From contig MNCI01027100.1 of the NCBI GenBank assembly GCA_015680685.1, positions 510,911-574,910 of the forward strand: 64,000 nucleotides of DNA, written 5' to 3'. This document shows, one piece after another, positions 38,910 to 50,377 of this stretch. The position numbers were made by a program, and so were the translations under genes. The notes beneath the pieces were generated by a model, which was not told the DNA's origin, ran no database searches, and saw only the letters and a list, made by a program, of their open reading frames with translations. Source of the stretch: Gnetum montanum. Lineage: Eukaryota > Streptophyta > Gnetopsida > Gnetales > Gnetaceae. Numbering within the stretch: position 1 is the stretch's first letter; each line of letters opens with the position of its first letter.

Positions 38910-39711
38910 TGATGAGTGGCGAGGTACCCCTACACTCAACCATACGAATACGAGCATTTCATGCACGATCTGATTGAACTTCGCAGACGGGCTAGTTGTG
39001 GTATCTAGATAGTTATCCTTAGGTTGCAGTTCGTTGTCTTCCACATGGACTAGTATTAGCTTTGTCACGTATGGTTTAGTCCAAAGTGAGGTGTATGATG
39101 TGTTCCTATGCTAACGCTACTCCTGGAGATAATGGAAAATAATATTAACTAAGCTAAGAGAGAGAGGGTGAGAGAGAATCTAAGCTAGCCTAAGTGCGAT
39201 GAGTATCTACTCCTCGATCATTCGTACACATCTTGGACTTCGTGCCTAACTACCACTAGGATTACCAAGTGTAGATCCTAGGTACGCTACTGGGTTACCA
39301 AGTAGTCACACTTAAATGCTCGTAATCGAGTCGTACTCATTCCGCGTTTAACAGGAGTTTAGGGTAAGAAGAGATTAACTAAGAAAGCAGTAAATAACAA
39401 TTAAGTAAATAGTTAAGCTAAGTGAATGCTTCAATGATGAAGTAATCTCGAATAAAGGTGCCATACAATTACATCACCACACTGTGAGCATACACTGGGA
39501 GGAAAAGGATTGAGAGAAAAAACAAGAACTAAAATCAAAACTTAATTCTAAAAAATAAGAACTGAAAAATTGCATATTGGATTTGTCTACCTCTTATTTA
39601 TAGATGAGGAGATAGGCCGCAATATCGCGTATGTGATATCGCGTCACTTGTGATATTGTGAATGCGATATCGCGGCTGTGATATCACAGCCAGCAAATTC
39701 ATGACTCATCA
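38910..39711 (-). repeat. E4 5' LTR
   Basis: 802 bp, TGATGAGTGGCG to CATGACTCATCA. The TATA complement is at about 39594-39603, with a long GATATC-rich block at 39620-39692. Confidence 0.9.
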
Positions 39712-40381
39712 ATCATGCTTTATTAATTATTCAAAAGTGGAATTTCTCTTTTAATGCAACATCTCATGAATTTCAATACTCAAAACAATTTCACTATAAC
39801 TACACCCCAAGACATATAGCCAACATGATACATTTAAAAAACTAGGGTGCTACCATCGAAAAAGAGGCTAGGCTTTTGCTCTTCTACTAACCTTCCTAGG
39901 ATTTTGTTGATGAAACAAAGATTGAACCTTTTTATGATGATCTTTTTTTAGTAGAATACAATAGTGTTTCAAGAAACCCAACGTATGACTTGCACAATCA
40001 TAAGTCACATGCTATAGCAAAGGGATCTATGTCTCACTCTCAAATGAAACTCGTTTGTTATTTTAAAGTTAGGCATTGATGTTGAATGTTGAAAGTGATC
40101 TAGTTGTTAGGGTCCAGATTGTTCTCCATACTAACCATTAACTTTCCTATTGAATTTTGAATATCAATTGTGAGCAAATATCCCAAAATCGAAAAGTTTT
40201 TTCTTTATGTTTTGTTTTTTGGAGTTTCTACTTTATGTTCAACATGTGATGTAGTATAAATTTTTAATTTTCTATTAAAATAAATAATTTCCTATCAAAA
40301 TTGATTAACATTGTAGCTAATTGTTTATTTTAACTAATTATTTGGTATGCATTATAACAATGATCTTCTTTTCTTAATTGT
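39712..40381. other. Spacer between E4 and E2; relic sequence
   Basis: 39712-39776 repeats 23867-23931 with one mismatch. 40090-40290 resembles 55915-56125 and 56640-56830 (shared AACTTTCCT, AATCGAAAAGTTTTT and TTCTACTT...CATGT pieces). Together with the piece left of E4 this looks like one old relic into which E4 inserted. No gene was seen. Confidence 0.55.
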
Positions 40382-40768
40382 TGATGAGTGGCGAGGTACC
40401 CCTACACTCAACCATACGAATACGAGCGTTTTACGCACGATCTGGTCGAACTTCGTAGACGGACTAGTTGTGGTATCTAGACGGTTATTCTGAGGTCACA
40501 GTTCGTTGTCTTCCCACTTGGACTAGTATTAGCTTTGTCATGTATGGTTTAGTCCAGAGTGAGGTGTATGATGTGTTCCTATGCTAACGCTACTCCTGGG
40601 TATGATGGTAAATAATATTAACTAAACTAGGAATGAAAGAGAGAGAGAGGGCAAGAGAGAATCTAACTAGCCTAAGTGCAATGAGCATCCATTCCTTAAT
40701 CATTCGTACAGATCTTGGACCTCGTGCATGACTACCACTAGGATTACCAAGCGCAGATTCTAGGTATG

Positions 40769-41697
40769 TGATGAAGTGTCATTAGTCGATGCGTCGACTA
40801 GGCTGCGTATGTGTGGCCACGTTGACGCAGCCCCATCGACTAGGCCACGTATATGCGTCCACGTCAATGCGGCCCCATCGACACAACCTTCCATGCGTCG
40901 ACGTGGCCCTGTTTATGAGGAGCCTATTTCAGCCTATAAATAAGAGGGTCTTTCGCCTCATTTAGGCATCTTTAGTTAGTTGTAGCGAAGCTCTTACAGT
41001 TTGTTCCTGTAGGAGATAGAATATTTTCCAAGTGCCTGCAGTAGATGTAAGAAAAGTGTTCAGCTCTTTATTCGAGCGTTGATGTATCTGAGCCCATTGG
41101 CATGACGGAAATAAAGACGAACTCTTCAAGCATTCCTTGCAGCATTTGGACTTAGTCATTTATTGCATTCAATAGCTTAATATTTATATGATTTGATAAT
41201 TAATTAAGTTTATCGTATTATTAGTTTAATCGCTATCATTCATTCATAGCTCAGAGAAACCATAAGTACGACCATGTCGAACGCAAACCCAACACTTGGT
41301 AACCTAGTGACACTTAACATCTGGTAGCCCAGTAGTGTTTAGGGGATGCTCAGAATGTGCCTGGAAGATGGGATTGGATACTTATGCTAGGAATAGTTGA
41401 GATATAGATTAGGATAATTGTAGATTAGATAATATTTCATTCCTTACTTTTCATACCTTAATTAGATGCCAAAAGATAAGTAAAAAGCTATAAAAATCAT
41501 TAGCCTTAATCTCACTTAACCATCGTAAACAGAACATCAAAATTGAGATTAGGAAGACAATGACCATTCTAACCCAAGGTTTCACTGGTTAGAGTCTAGT
41601 GTATGTTAAGGGCTTACAGTCTACGAAATTCGACCAAGTTGCGTGTGAACACCTATGATTCGTATGGTTGGACGTAGGGGTACCTAGCCACTCATCA
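40769..41697 (+). mobile_element. Solo LTR of a third, related family
   Basis: 929 bp from TGATGAAGTG to CACTCATCA, flanked by GTATG (40764-40768) and GCATG (41698-41702), a 5-bp duplication with one change. The TATA box is at about 40934-40942 (CCTATAAATAAGAGG). The region after it matches the E1/E3 LTR (GATAGAATATTTTCCAAGTG), but its upstream block is different: a 42-bp tandem repeat with TCGAC and ACGT cores instead of GATATC palindromes. No internal region is present, so it arose by LTR-LTR recombination. Confidence 0.88.
40796..40879 (+). repeat. 42-bp tandem repeat in solo LTR promoter region
   Basis: Two copies (40796-40837 and 40838-40879) share GACTAGGC at the start, a CCACGT core and GCCCCATC at the end. 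The repeat lies about 55 bases upstream of the TATA box, the place where promoter elements would act. Confidence 0.75.
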
Positions 41698-42251
41698 GCA
41701 TGCTACTGGGTTACCAAGTAGTCACACTTAAATGCTTGTGATCAAGTCGTACTCATTTCGTGTTTAAAAGGAGTTTAGGGTGAGAAGAGATTAACTAAGA
41801 AAGCAGTAAATAACAATTAAATAATTAATTAGTTAAACTAAGTGAATGCTACAATGATGAAGTAATCTTGATCTTTATTGTCGGTCATGTGCGTGTCCAA
41901 TTATGTCACACTCGAATAAGAATGCCATACAATTACAATCACCACATTGCGAGCATACACTTGGAAATAATTCTAACTCTAAGAAGGAAAAACTACAAGA
42001 GTTTGGGTAAGGAACTAAGAACTAGCTCCTAGAACAAGGAAAGCCACCTCTTATTTATAGAAATTGAGGCAGGCTGCGATATCATGTACGCGATATCGTA
42101 GATGTGATATCACATATACGATATTGCGGCTAATGTGGAATCGCTGATGCGATATCGCAGCTCCCATAATTGGGCCTGATAGACCATATCTTGTATCAAG
42201 GCTCTGATAACAGGGCTTCGATAAATGGGCCTGACAGACCATGACTCATCA

Positions 42252-42863
42252 TACCCCCATGACTGAATACCAACTTGTCCTCGAGTCAAAGAAAGTGAGG
42301 AACAAGTTCAATTGATTACATAGTGGATAGGTATGGGATTATTGACTAACTAGGAATTTATTTATGCCACAGTGGAGAATTAAATAAAATTTGGACACAG
42401 ACAGAAAAGACAAAACTTGTGGAACTCATGGGGTTCCCGGTAGTGGTGGCTCCTCTATGGGTGTCTTTCCTTTGTTTTGCACTCCAGGCTTCTGAGAGTG
42501 ATATTGTTGAAGAAGTGCCTGACGTTTCTCCTCTTCTATCCACAAATTATGAGTCGTCCATGCTGATGTTCCACTGTTTGATGGAGTCGGCACTTTCCAT
42601 GGACACGGTAGCTGTGGGAACACTCGATTGGTCTTGACATGTCATGCCACAAATAACCATCGTTCCTCTTCATAGGCTTGGGCCCTGACCTTTCCACTTT
42701 TTTCTTGGATAGATTATGCAGTAATAGGAGTTCCATGATGGATGCTGAGTGATTGTGCGTCTTGCTTTGCATGTTCTGCATGAAGTCTTTGACCTCTGCC
42801 TCCCCCTGGTCGTTCGGTAGCACCTTGAGAAGGTCCTCCTTGTTGTCTTCTTTTAGGGGCCAT
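42252..42863 (-). pseudogene. E2 second ORF (MAPKRRQQ) and 3' end
   Basis: The ATG at 42863 gives MAPKRRQQGGPSQGATERP, preceded by an acceptor-like GTGTGATTATAG. A stop occurs after about 49 codons, and the frame then continues with stops to about 42426 (basic, SHSQKPGVQNKGKTP-like). The plant-transposon-like domain seen in E4 is absent. The last piece (42252-42420) holds the polypurine tract and untranslated sequence. Confidence 0.5.
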
Positions 42864-44220
42864 CTATAATCACACAAAGATCAATTGTTAGTAAGGTTAG
42901 TGAAAAAATTTCAATGATTTCACACCTTACTTATTACCTTTAATAAATGTTGAATTCTTTGCTTAGTGTGATTTTAGAGTTAGAAATTTTTTCAAGGAAG
43001 TTGCCCTAAAATTTTAATGTTAGACCTGGTTTGTTAGGTGACACATAAAAGGACCAAGTTTTGAGGAACCTTTGATAAAATGATGACAAAGGAAAGAATA
43101 GATTTGGCAATAAAGTACTCAGAGGGTATAAGATGATGTGGTGGTATGCAACAAGTACAAATTGCAAAAGTCATGCAAGTGGGTCCTCCCCAAAGCATGT
43201 TTTAACCTATAATTGCCTTGCGTAGCCCCACCTTAAAATGCTCGTAGGTAGTAGAAGGGTTAAATGTAATCCATACTAGTTTCACAAAACACACACATGT
43301 AGATACCACCTGAATGAGGTAAGAATTCTACACTATACGAGACACAAGCAACAATTACATGAACAACAAGATGAGATGGTGTATAGAAGGGATTGTAGAG
43401 ATTGGGACATGAGGTAACTGACCCAGGACATAGTGAATCCTGCATGTAAAGCATGATTAATGTGTCATTAACCCATCGTTCCAAGATCAGGACCAAGTCC
43501 ATTCCTCTAATTAGTGATACCGCATTGTTTCATCCCATGATGAGCAACTATGAGAGTACCAGAACAATAAGGCATACGATCACTTGGCATTTTGTGCAAG
43601 GGAGGAGTGATTTTTATTTTGTGGCACTTCCTTTGTTTTTTTTCTCTCTCTTTTTTTTTCAATTGCTGAATCTAGAGAAGCCGCCAACCTTCAGGCATGG
43701 GTGCATGTCTTTCCAATGGGACCCCCCTAGAACAGCATTGGATTTTTGAGTGTCCTTTTGATTACTCTTACTTCCATTTTTTGTTAGATCTACAAGGATC
43801 TTAGTACAACCACGTTGCATAATAACTCCCACAGACGTCACCAAAGAGAATCCCCAAGTCCACTTGATGTCACACCCTAATCATTTCCTCTTGATCCATC
43901 CTTCTTCATTTCGGGTATAATGAACACAAAATTGATTTTAAATTTTTTTAAAAATGTCAAGAATATCACTATACCCTCGATCAGAACCTCTCAGTTGTAG
44001 AATGGATGAGTGGGTGTAATGGGCTCACTGTCCACATAATTAATCGTTCAAGACTCGATAACATAGAACACACCTTAACCAACAAGCCATATGAGTGTTT
44101 TATTCGTAGACAAGGTTACTTACAAAAACATAAAAAGATAAAAAGACAAAATGATAAAACAAGAAATTGAAAATTGAAAAACTGGAAAACAAAAAGTTGT
44201 AAAATTAAAGAAAATAAAAA
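42864..44220 (-). other. E2 internal non-coding region between gag and second ORF
   Basis: It aligns with E4 34620-36480 over most of its length. No domain was recognised. It ends at the acceptor-like site before the second ORF, so it may have served as an intron for that ORF. Confidence 0.6.
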
Positions 44221-46228
44221 GTGGTTATTAATCTTGCTTGTTACTAGAATGGGGGATATCCCCCATAACTAAACGGTTGAGGATGGCAAGGATTAATAAA
44301 TGGAAGATGAGGATCCTTGCATGTTGGAAATATTGGGACTTGGTCATACTTACCCCATTGGGGTTCACACACTTTATTATAGTAAGCGTAGTGGAGCAAT
44401 TTATAAGATGTGGTTCCCTAGTAAGGAGTTGACCCACTATGATATTTGTGATCATAAGCTGGTATGCAAGGATCGGGATGTTGCCTTCCATGCCTATGTT
44501 CATTGGGCCGTATGATTATTGGAGTGTTAATTGGTGGCCCTGATGAATTAACATGAGGCGTTGGGTTTGAAGATAAGGGTGCACCACAATGTTGGACTTG
44601 TGCAGAGTTGGAGGATGCACTGGCCTTGGAATTATGTTGTCCCTTCCTAGGGTCGTTTCTAAAGAAGGGACGCCTTCGATGTTGCTGAGGTCTCTCACTG
44701 CTGTTGGCAATAGTAGCACAATTAATGTTCGGGGGTTGTTGCTGTGGTGCAGACACTTCAGGAACAATAGGTGGCGATGTAGAAGGAGGGAAAGGATGAG
44801 AACGTTGAAATTTAGGAGAATTGTAAGGTACACAAGGTGGTGGTTGTGTTGAGGACATGGGCTAATAGTATTGAGGAGGATTGTAATGCGGTGAGATAGA
44901 GTATGTTGACCCAGTTGAAGAAACAGGATGTTGAACTTGATAAGCATTTGGATTCGGAGGATATGAAGGGTGTCTCCAGTTTAGAGATGGCTTCCCCCAC
45001 GACTAGGATTGTTGCCATTGTGATTGAACACAATATCTTTGTATGAACTCTGGGTGTAACGTGCTTCCCCAATGCTCATATAAATGTAACAAGATTGGGC
45101 ATTGGCCCTTGGGGTGATTGTATAGGCAAATGTTGCATTCACATGGATGTTTGGCCATTGAGCTCTTATCTTCCTCATTCCTTCTTTCCGAATGTCTAAT
45201 GATACTTTGTCCTGCTTCTCAAGTTCTCAAAACTCTATCTTCAATAATATCAATATATTCTCCACACTTTTTATGCGTCCATTTCAACATCTTATTGATA
45301 TTTGCCTCAACTTCCTCTAATAATTGTTGTACTGGCAAAGATTATTCTTTCCCCTTGTGGTAGGTTGATTTCTCCTTTTTGTGATTATGGACCTTTGTTA
45401 AGTTGAGATTTGGGTCCTGTTGATGTTTTTCAACACTCTCCCATCTAGCCATTTCTCCTTCTTCTTTTCCTACCAGCTTAATAAGCTCTTGTAATTGATG
45501 GGTTCGTAGTTTGTATAGTTGTCCTTGGGCATATATCCCTAGCATCTTTCTTGTTTCATCGCGAAGCCCATCAATGATATGGTACATTAGCCTTTCTTTG
45601 GAGAACTCATGGCCTGGATAGTTGTTTAACAGTGCATAGTATCTTTCTAAGGCAATGTCCAAGGGTTCATGTTGTGCTTGTTTCCACTCTTGGATTTGTT
45701 TCCTCAAGGCCGACACTCTTGCATAGGTTTGATATCTTTCATTAAAGACTTCTACCATTGTTGGCCAACGTTGTATTGAATTTGGTTTTAACAATCTATA
45801 CCATACTTTTGCTTGGCCAACAAGTGTCATAGGGAAGAGCTTGAGTTTTTGCCAACTGTTATCAATTTGTTCCATGCACAGGCATCGTAGAAGGCTTGTA
45901 AATGTTGATGCGGATCTAAGTCATAGCCTCCTAAGAAATTAGGGAAGTTGTTTAAATCGAGCTTGGGTAGATGGCTCTCTTTACGATGCCTACGGGAGAT
46001 TTGAACAACCTCTTGTATTTGAGTTAGGCTTGTAGTGACCAGTAGGGGTTCATTGTCATCAGGTAAGTTATGCTTTTGTGTGTTGGGACGATGTTCCCTT
46101 CATTTATGTTTATAAGAAACCCCCACTTTGGATTACGTACTCCAATCTTCATTATTAGATAATTCGTTGGTTCTCCAATGAATTGCCTCACTAGATGTGG
46201 CATTATCATAGTCTTGTAGGAGAGGCAT
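44221..46228 (-). pseudogene. gag: E2 gag (longest capsid frame in the window)
   Basis: The gag ATG is at 46228 (MPLLQDYDNATSSEAIHW). A stop follows early, and the acidic linker seen in E4 is missing. The capsid-like domain is open from 45875 to 45342: LKLFPMTLVGQAKVWYRLLK, RWPTMVEVFNERYQTYARV, QEWKQAQHEPLDIALERYY, and a helical end (LQELIKLVGKEEGEMARWE). The zinc-knuckle part lies near 45130, and a Pro/His-rich tail ends at 44418. The downstream piece to 44221 is untranslated. Confidence 0.85.
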
Positions 46229-46353
46229 GGTTATGAAATTGTGTGTAAATTTATATGTGAATTTTTATAATTATTTCTTCTTCCTAAGAGATATATCGTT
46301 AATTCCTATACAACGACCCTGTATGATATAACTAATCTAGATAGCTAGCACCG

Positions 46354-46371
46354 TCCCCGACAACGGCGCCA
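46354..46371 (-). promoter_or_regulatory. E2 primer-binding site, complementary to tRNA-Asp
   Basis: The minus strand reads TGGCGCCGTTGTCGGGGA, one mismatch from the complement of the plant tRNA-Asp(GTC) 3' end with its CCA. It lies one base after the 5' LTR, as expected for first-strand priming. Confidence 0.85.
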
Positions 46372-46372
46372 A

Positions 46373-46898
46373 TGATGAGTGGCGAGGTACCCCTACACTC
46401 AACCATACAAATACAAGCGCTTTATACACGATCTGATCGAACTCCGCAGACAGACTAGTTGTGGTATCTAGACAGTTATTTTGAGGTTGTAATTCGCTGT
46501 CTTCCCACTTGGACTAGTATTAGCTTTGTCACATATNACTGTCTTCCCACTTGGACTAGTATTAGCTTTGTCACATATGGTTTAGTCCAGAGTGAGGTGC
46601 ATGATGTGTTCCTATGCTAACGCTACTCCTGGGTATGATGGTAAATAATATTAACTAAACTAGGAAGGAAAGAGAGAGAGAGGGTAAGAGAGAATCTAAC
46701 TAGCCTAAGTGCGATGAGCATCTATTCCTTAATCATCCGTACACATCTTGGACGTCGTGCATGACTACCACTGGGATTACCAAGCGTAGATCCTAAGTAC
46801 GCTATTGGGTTACCAAGTAGTCACACTTAAATGCTCATGATCAAGTAGTATTCGTTTCATGTTTAAAAGGATTTTAGGGTGAGAAGAGATTAACTAAG
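46373..46898 (-). repeat. E2 5' LTR, left part
   Basis: It starts TGATGAGTGGCGAGG and breaks at 46898, where E3 is inserted; the rest is at 54150-54574. A 41-bp segment is repeated around a single N at 46537 (46496-46536 and 46538-46578), probably an assembly fault. The final CTAAG (46894-46898) is the target duplication. Confidence 0.9.
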
Positions 46899-47877
46899 TG
46901 CTGAGACATGATTCACATGAGCTGTGATATCGCATACGCGATATCGCATCCGCCACGATATCGCATCGTCCCCTGCAATGTTGCGTATGCGATATTGTGG
47001 TCTGCTGCCAAATCTATAAATAAGAGGTGGCACTCCCCTTATTTTCCATCCTAGGCTAGAAGTAGGGAAACTCTGGCAAATTGGTCACTCCAGAGATAGA
47101 ATATTTTCCATGTTCCCGCGGTAGGAGTCCCCAAGTGAACAAATCTTTATTCGAGCAACATTGTACCTGAACGCAAGTTATGTATGGCAATAAAGATGAG
47201 CTTTGTGGATAAACCTTGTAGTGCATGGAATAGGATTTATTACTTGTTATTTCTTACCTATTATTTATTACCCTACAATAGCGCGACATGAGTACGACTT
47301 GATTACGAGCATTTACAGATGTGTACGGCTAATCAAGGAATCAATTGCTCATCGTGATTAGATTCTCTCACCCTCAACTCCTAGAATGCGGAATGAGTAC
47401 GACTTGATTATGAGCATCTAAGGATGTGTACGGTTAGTCAAGGAATGGATGCTCATTACGCTTAGGTTAGTTAAGTGCCTTAGTACGACCACTTCGAGCA
47501 CGTGCGTTATGCGTGGTGATCCCAGTAACGATTAGCGTTTGGTAGCCGCGGTTGCATAGTTCAGGGTGTGTACGGTAAGTGGGAATGAATGCTGACGCTA
47601 GTTAATTTAGACTTAGTCATTAGTTAGAGTTAGTTAGTTTCTCAACCCTTCACCTCGATAGCATAGGAGAAAAACATAAAAGACCATAAAAATCATATAC
47701 CTCGGACTTACTTAACCATACACCGTGACAACCACAAGTAAGTCTGGGAAGACAACAAATGATTAACCCCAAGTGTTCCATGGGGTGTGTAGGCATTTAG
47801 TCTGCGGAGTTCGACCAGATCGCGCGTGCTACGCTCATTTCGTATGGTTGAGTGTAGGGGTACCTCGCCACTCATCA
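46899..47877 (+). repeat. E3 5' LTR
   Basis: 979 bp, starting TGCTGAGACATG (TGATGAG in the 3' copy) and ending CCACTCATCA. GATATC-type palindromes lie at about 46927-47000 and the TATA box at about 47013-47021 (TCTATAAATAAGAGG). Confidence 0.9.
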
Positions 47878-47878
47878 T

Positions 47879-47896
47879 TGGCACCATTGCCAGGGA
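47879..47896 (+). promoter_or_regulatory. E3 primer-binding site
   Basis: TGGCACCATTGCCAGGGA differs from the tRNA-Asp complement at three places, all G to A. Confidence 0.8.
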
Positions 47897-48018
47897 CTAA
47901 GTGTTTGTGCACCATATAGAACATAAGGATATCATTCACATCGTTGTGAGCCTCAACAAACCTTCAGGTTAATGAAAAGAGAAAATTTTATAATGGTAAA
48001 ATTAGCACACCGATAACA

Positions 48019-50340
48019 ATGTCTTCTTCTCATAAGAGAAACTCACCACCTAAGGACCATACATGAGATAGTCAGCAACATAAAACACATAACCAAAATC
48101 AGCCAAGTCCTAAACAATACAAGATAGTTTATGCTCATCCCGATGAGTATATTCCAAACTTTACCTTTATCCTCCATCAAGATGAACAGCTGCGATGGAG
48201 AGATTTGCAAGGTAACATCGTGTTACCCCCAGATTGGTCAATCTCTAACATGCTTTTCTGTGCTTTGGCACAGATTGGCATGACAGAATTATATGTTGAA
48301 TACATTGTGGAAGACTTTGATACGAGGGATTATTAGCCCACAGAAGCACAACATATGAGAGACTCAGTGCAGGAGAGTCAACATACACTTTTGAAGGGCA
48401 AAGGTCCGCACATCCTTAGCAAAATAGGAGATGAGGAACCTCTTATAACAGGTTCTTTAGCAAACGATGTTCCCCCTCCTAACGATGATGAGGAGGTTGG
48501 ATATCAGAACCTACAATCAACGATACATAATCATGGTTCTGATGCCTGTGAACACCAACTGTTCACAGAGGGAACAACCACTCATGCTAAGGATAAGCAC
48601 TTAGATCGTCACCACGATCGGGGCCGTAGCAGTCGAAGAGAAGGCAAGAAACATCGTCATGGAGATGGTTCCCCTTCTTCTTCCCCTTCTTCACATCACT
48701 CACCCTCTCCTTCCACATCTGGGTTGAGCCATCATGAACACAACGGAGAGGATAAAGGTAAGAAAAATGAGAGACCTCGACGGGAAATTCAAGAGAGAGG
48801 ACAAGGGCAAGGACGTAGGGAGAGTAGGGAACAACGCAGACATCACATGCATCATGAAAGAGATGATCATGATGAGCCCCTACTTGCAACCCGAAGTATG
48901 CTTGACATAACGGAGGTAGTTAGGATTCCCACAAGGCATTTAAAAGATAGTCGGATCAAATGTTTAGACATGAACAATATCTCATGATTTGAAGGAGGAT
49001 ACAATGCAGATCTGCAAAATCATTTACAGGCATTCCACGATGCCTGTGCCTTGCAGAATATAGAAAATGAGTGGCAAAAACTTAAGTTGTTCCCAAGGAC
49101 ACTCACCAAAGAAGCAGAGAGTTGGTACCGGTCCTTAGAACCGAAAACCATCAGGAGGTGGAGTACGATGTTAGAACTGTTCAATGAAAAGTATCAAATG
49201 TACTCCAGAGTGTCCAATTTGTGTAAGCAGATCCAAGGCTGGAAGCAAGGTATTCATGAATCCTTGGATGCTACCATGGCCCACTACTACACATTGTTAC
49301 ATCGTTGCCTGGGCCATGGGTACGCTTAGCTGAATCAACTTCGCCACATCGTGGATGGGCTAAGGCATGAAACGAGAAGAACCCTTGGGACTTATGCCCA
49401 AGGGAGACTCTCACAACTTAGAGCCCATGAAGTGAATAGCTTGTTGGAACAAGTAGCAAAAGAAGAAGGTGAGCTATGAAAAAGGGAAAGTGCGGAAGAA
49501 TACAACCGTGACCCCTCTCTTTGAAAGAAGGGAGTGAAATTTTGTAATGAAGAGGATGAGTCACCAATCGAAGAGTTGGTGAATAGAAAGACCTTGCCGA
49601 ATCAAAAGCTCACAACAAAAATAGCAGCTAAGGTCGATGACGTATGGAGTTCCTTAGACTCTAAAATTGAAACTGTCTTAAAAATTGTAGAAGAGTCTAA
49701 GGTAGAACAAAGTAGTGAAAAATGTAAGAAAAAGTGGAGAGATTTAAGCCATGCACATAACAAGGGTAAGGGGATAATCACTAACTCCGATGTGGCTGTG
49801 GACTCTAACACAGACGATGAGGGTGGATGTGAGATCTGCCACTATGACCATCCTAAGGGATGTTGCCCCATCATCTCACATCTACAGGAGTCTGGGGTGT
49901 ATGCGCTTAATTCAAGAGTCAACCAACGGCAAACACCTCGAAGGTTACCTTATCCACAAGGTAACCTAAGGCAGTTCCACCAACCACTAACATATTATCC
50001 AAGTGGAACTCCACCACAACCCATCGGATAGCATCAGCAGTGGCAATACCCATAGTCATGGGGGATTCCATCGCTGAAACATCAGTTCCCTTACCAGCAG
50101 CCTAACCCTTATGGATATTATGTGCAGCAGCCAATTTCTCCAAGTGACTCTATGAGTCACTCAACTCCCCACCGTCACTACCAAGTTCGGGAGTACTTCA
50201 GAAGGACTCCTTCTCCTCCGGGAGACACTCCATATCCACACCATCCTCCAAATCCATCCGCACCTCTTCCACCAATAGTAGTTTCCATAACACCTCTTGC
50301 TCCAACAATGCAAGGGGAACTTCCTCCTCAACCATAGAAA
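48019..50340 (+). pseudogene. gag: E3 gag (broken)
   Basis: The start is MSSSHKRNSPP at 48019, with a stop after about 15 codons (TGA) and another (TAG) shortly before 48355. Then come the Ser/Asp/His-rich linker (48355-48987), the capsid-like part (49051-49329, YRSLEPKTIRRWSTMLELFNEK), a coiled stretch and the knuckle CEICHYDHPKGCC (49534-50031), and a Pro/Tyr/Gln-rich tail (50122-50337). The early stops fit CGA to TGA and CAG to TAG changes. A TAG before SWGIP is shared with E1. Confidence 0.85.
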
Positions 50341-50377
50341 CGTCACACTGCGAGAGCTATAAATATTCAACCTACTG

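Larger units (their letters stand above)
24011..39711 (-). mobile_element. E4: gag-only Athila-like LTR retrotransposon, split by E1
   Basis: LTRs lie at 24011-24846 (3' LTR) and 38910-39711 (5' LTR). The element runs on the minus strand: 5' LTR, degraded tRNA-Asp primer site, gag, a second ORF starting MAPKRRQQ, a polypurine tract and 3' LTR. Removing the nested E1 leaves about 6.9 kb. No RT, RNase H or integrase was found anywhere in its own sequence. It is close to E2 in both gag and layout. A simple 5-bp target duplication is not visible (TATGC at the left, ATCAT at the right); instead a 65-bp direct repeat flanks the region. Its 3' LTR has lost the terminal TG (CA at 24011). Confidence 0.85.
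40382..42251 (-). repeat. E2 3' LTR, interrupted by a solo LTR
   Basis: The parts are 40382-40768 and 41703-42251, about 936 bp when the insert and one target copy are removed. The TATA complement is at 42051-42060, with a GATATC-rich block at 42077-42152 (four exact GATATC plus one variant). The polypurine tract begins at 42252. Confidence 0.88.

Noticed and set aside
48587-48889. Antisense frame over E3 gag
   Set aside because: It is a shadow of the repetitive Ser/His-rich gag linker.
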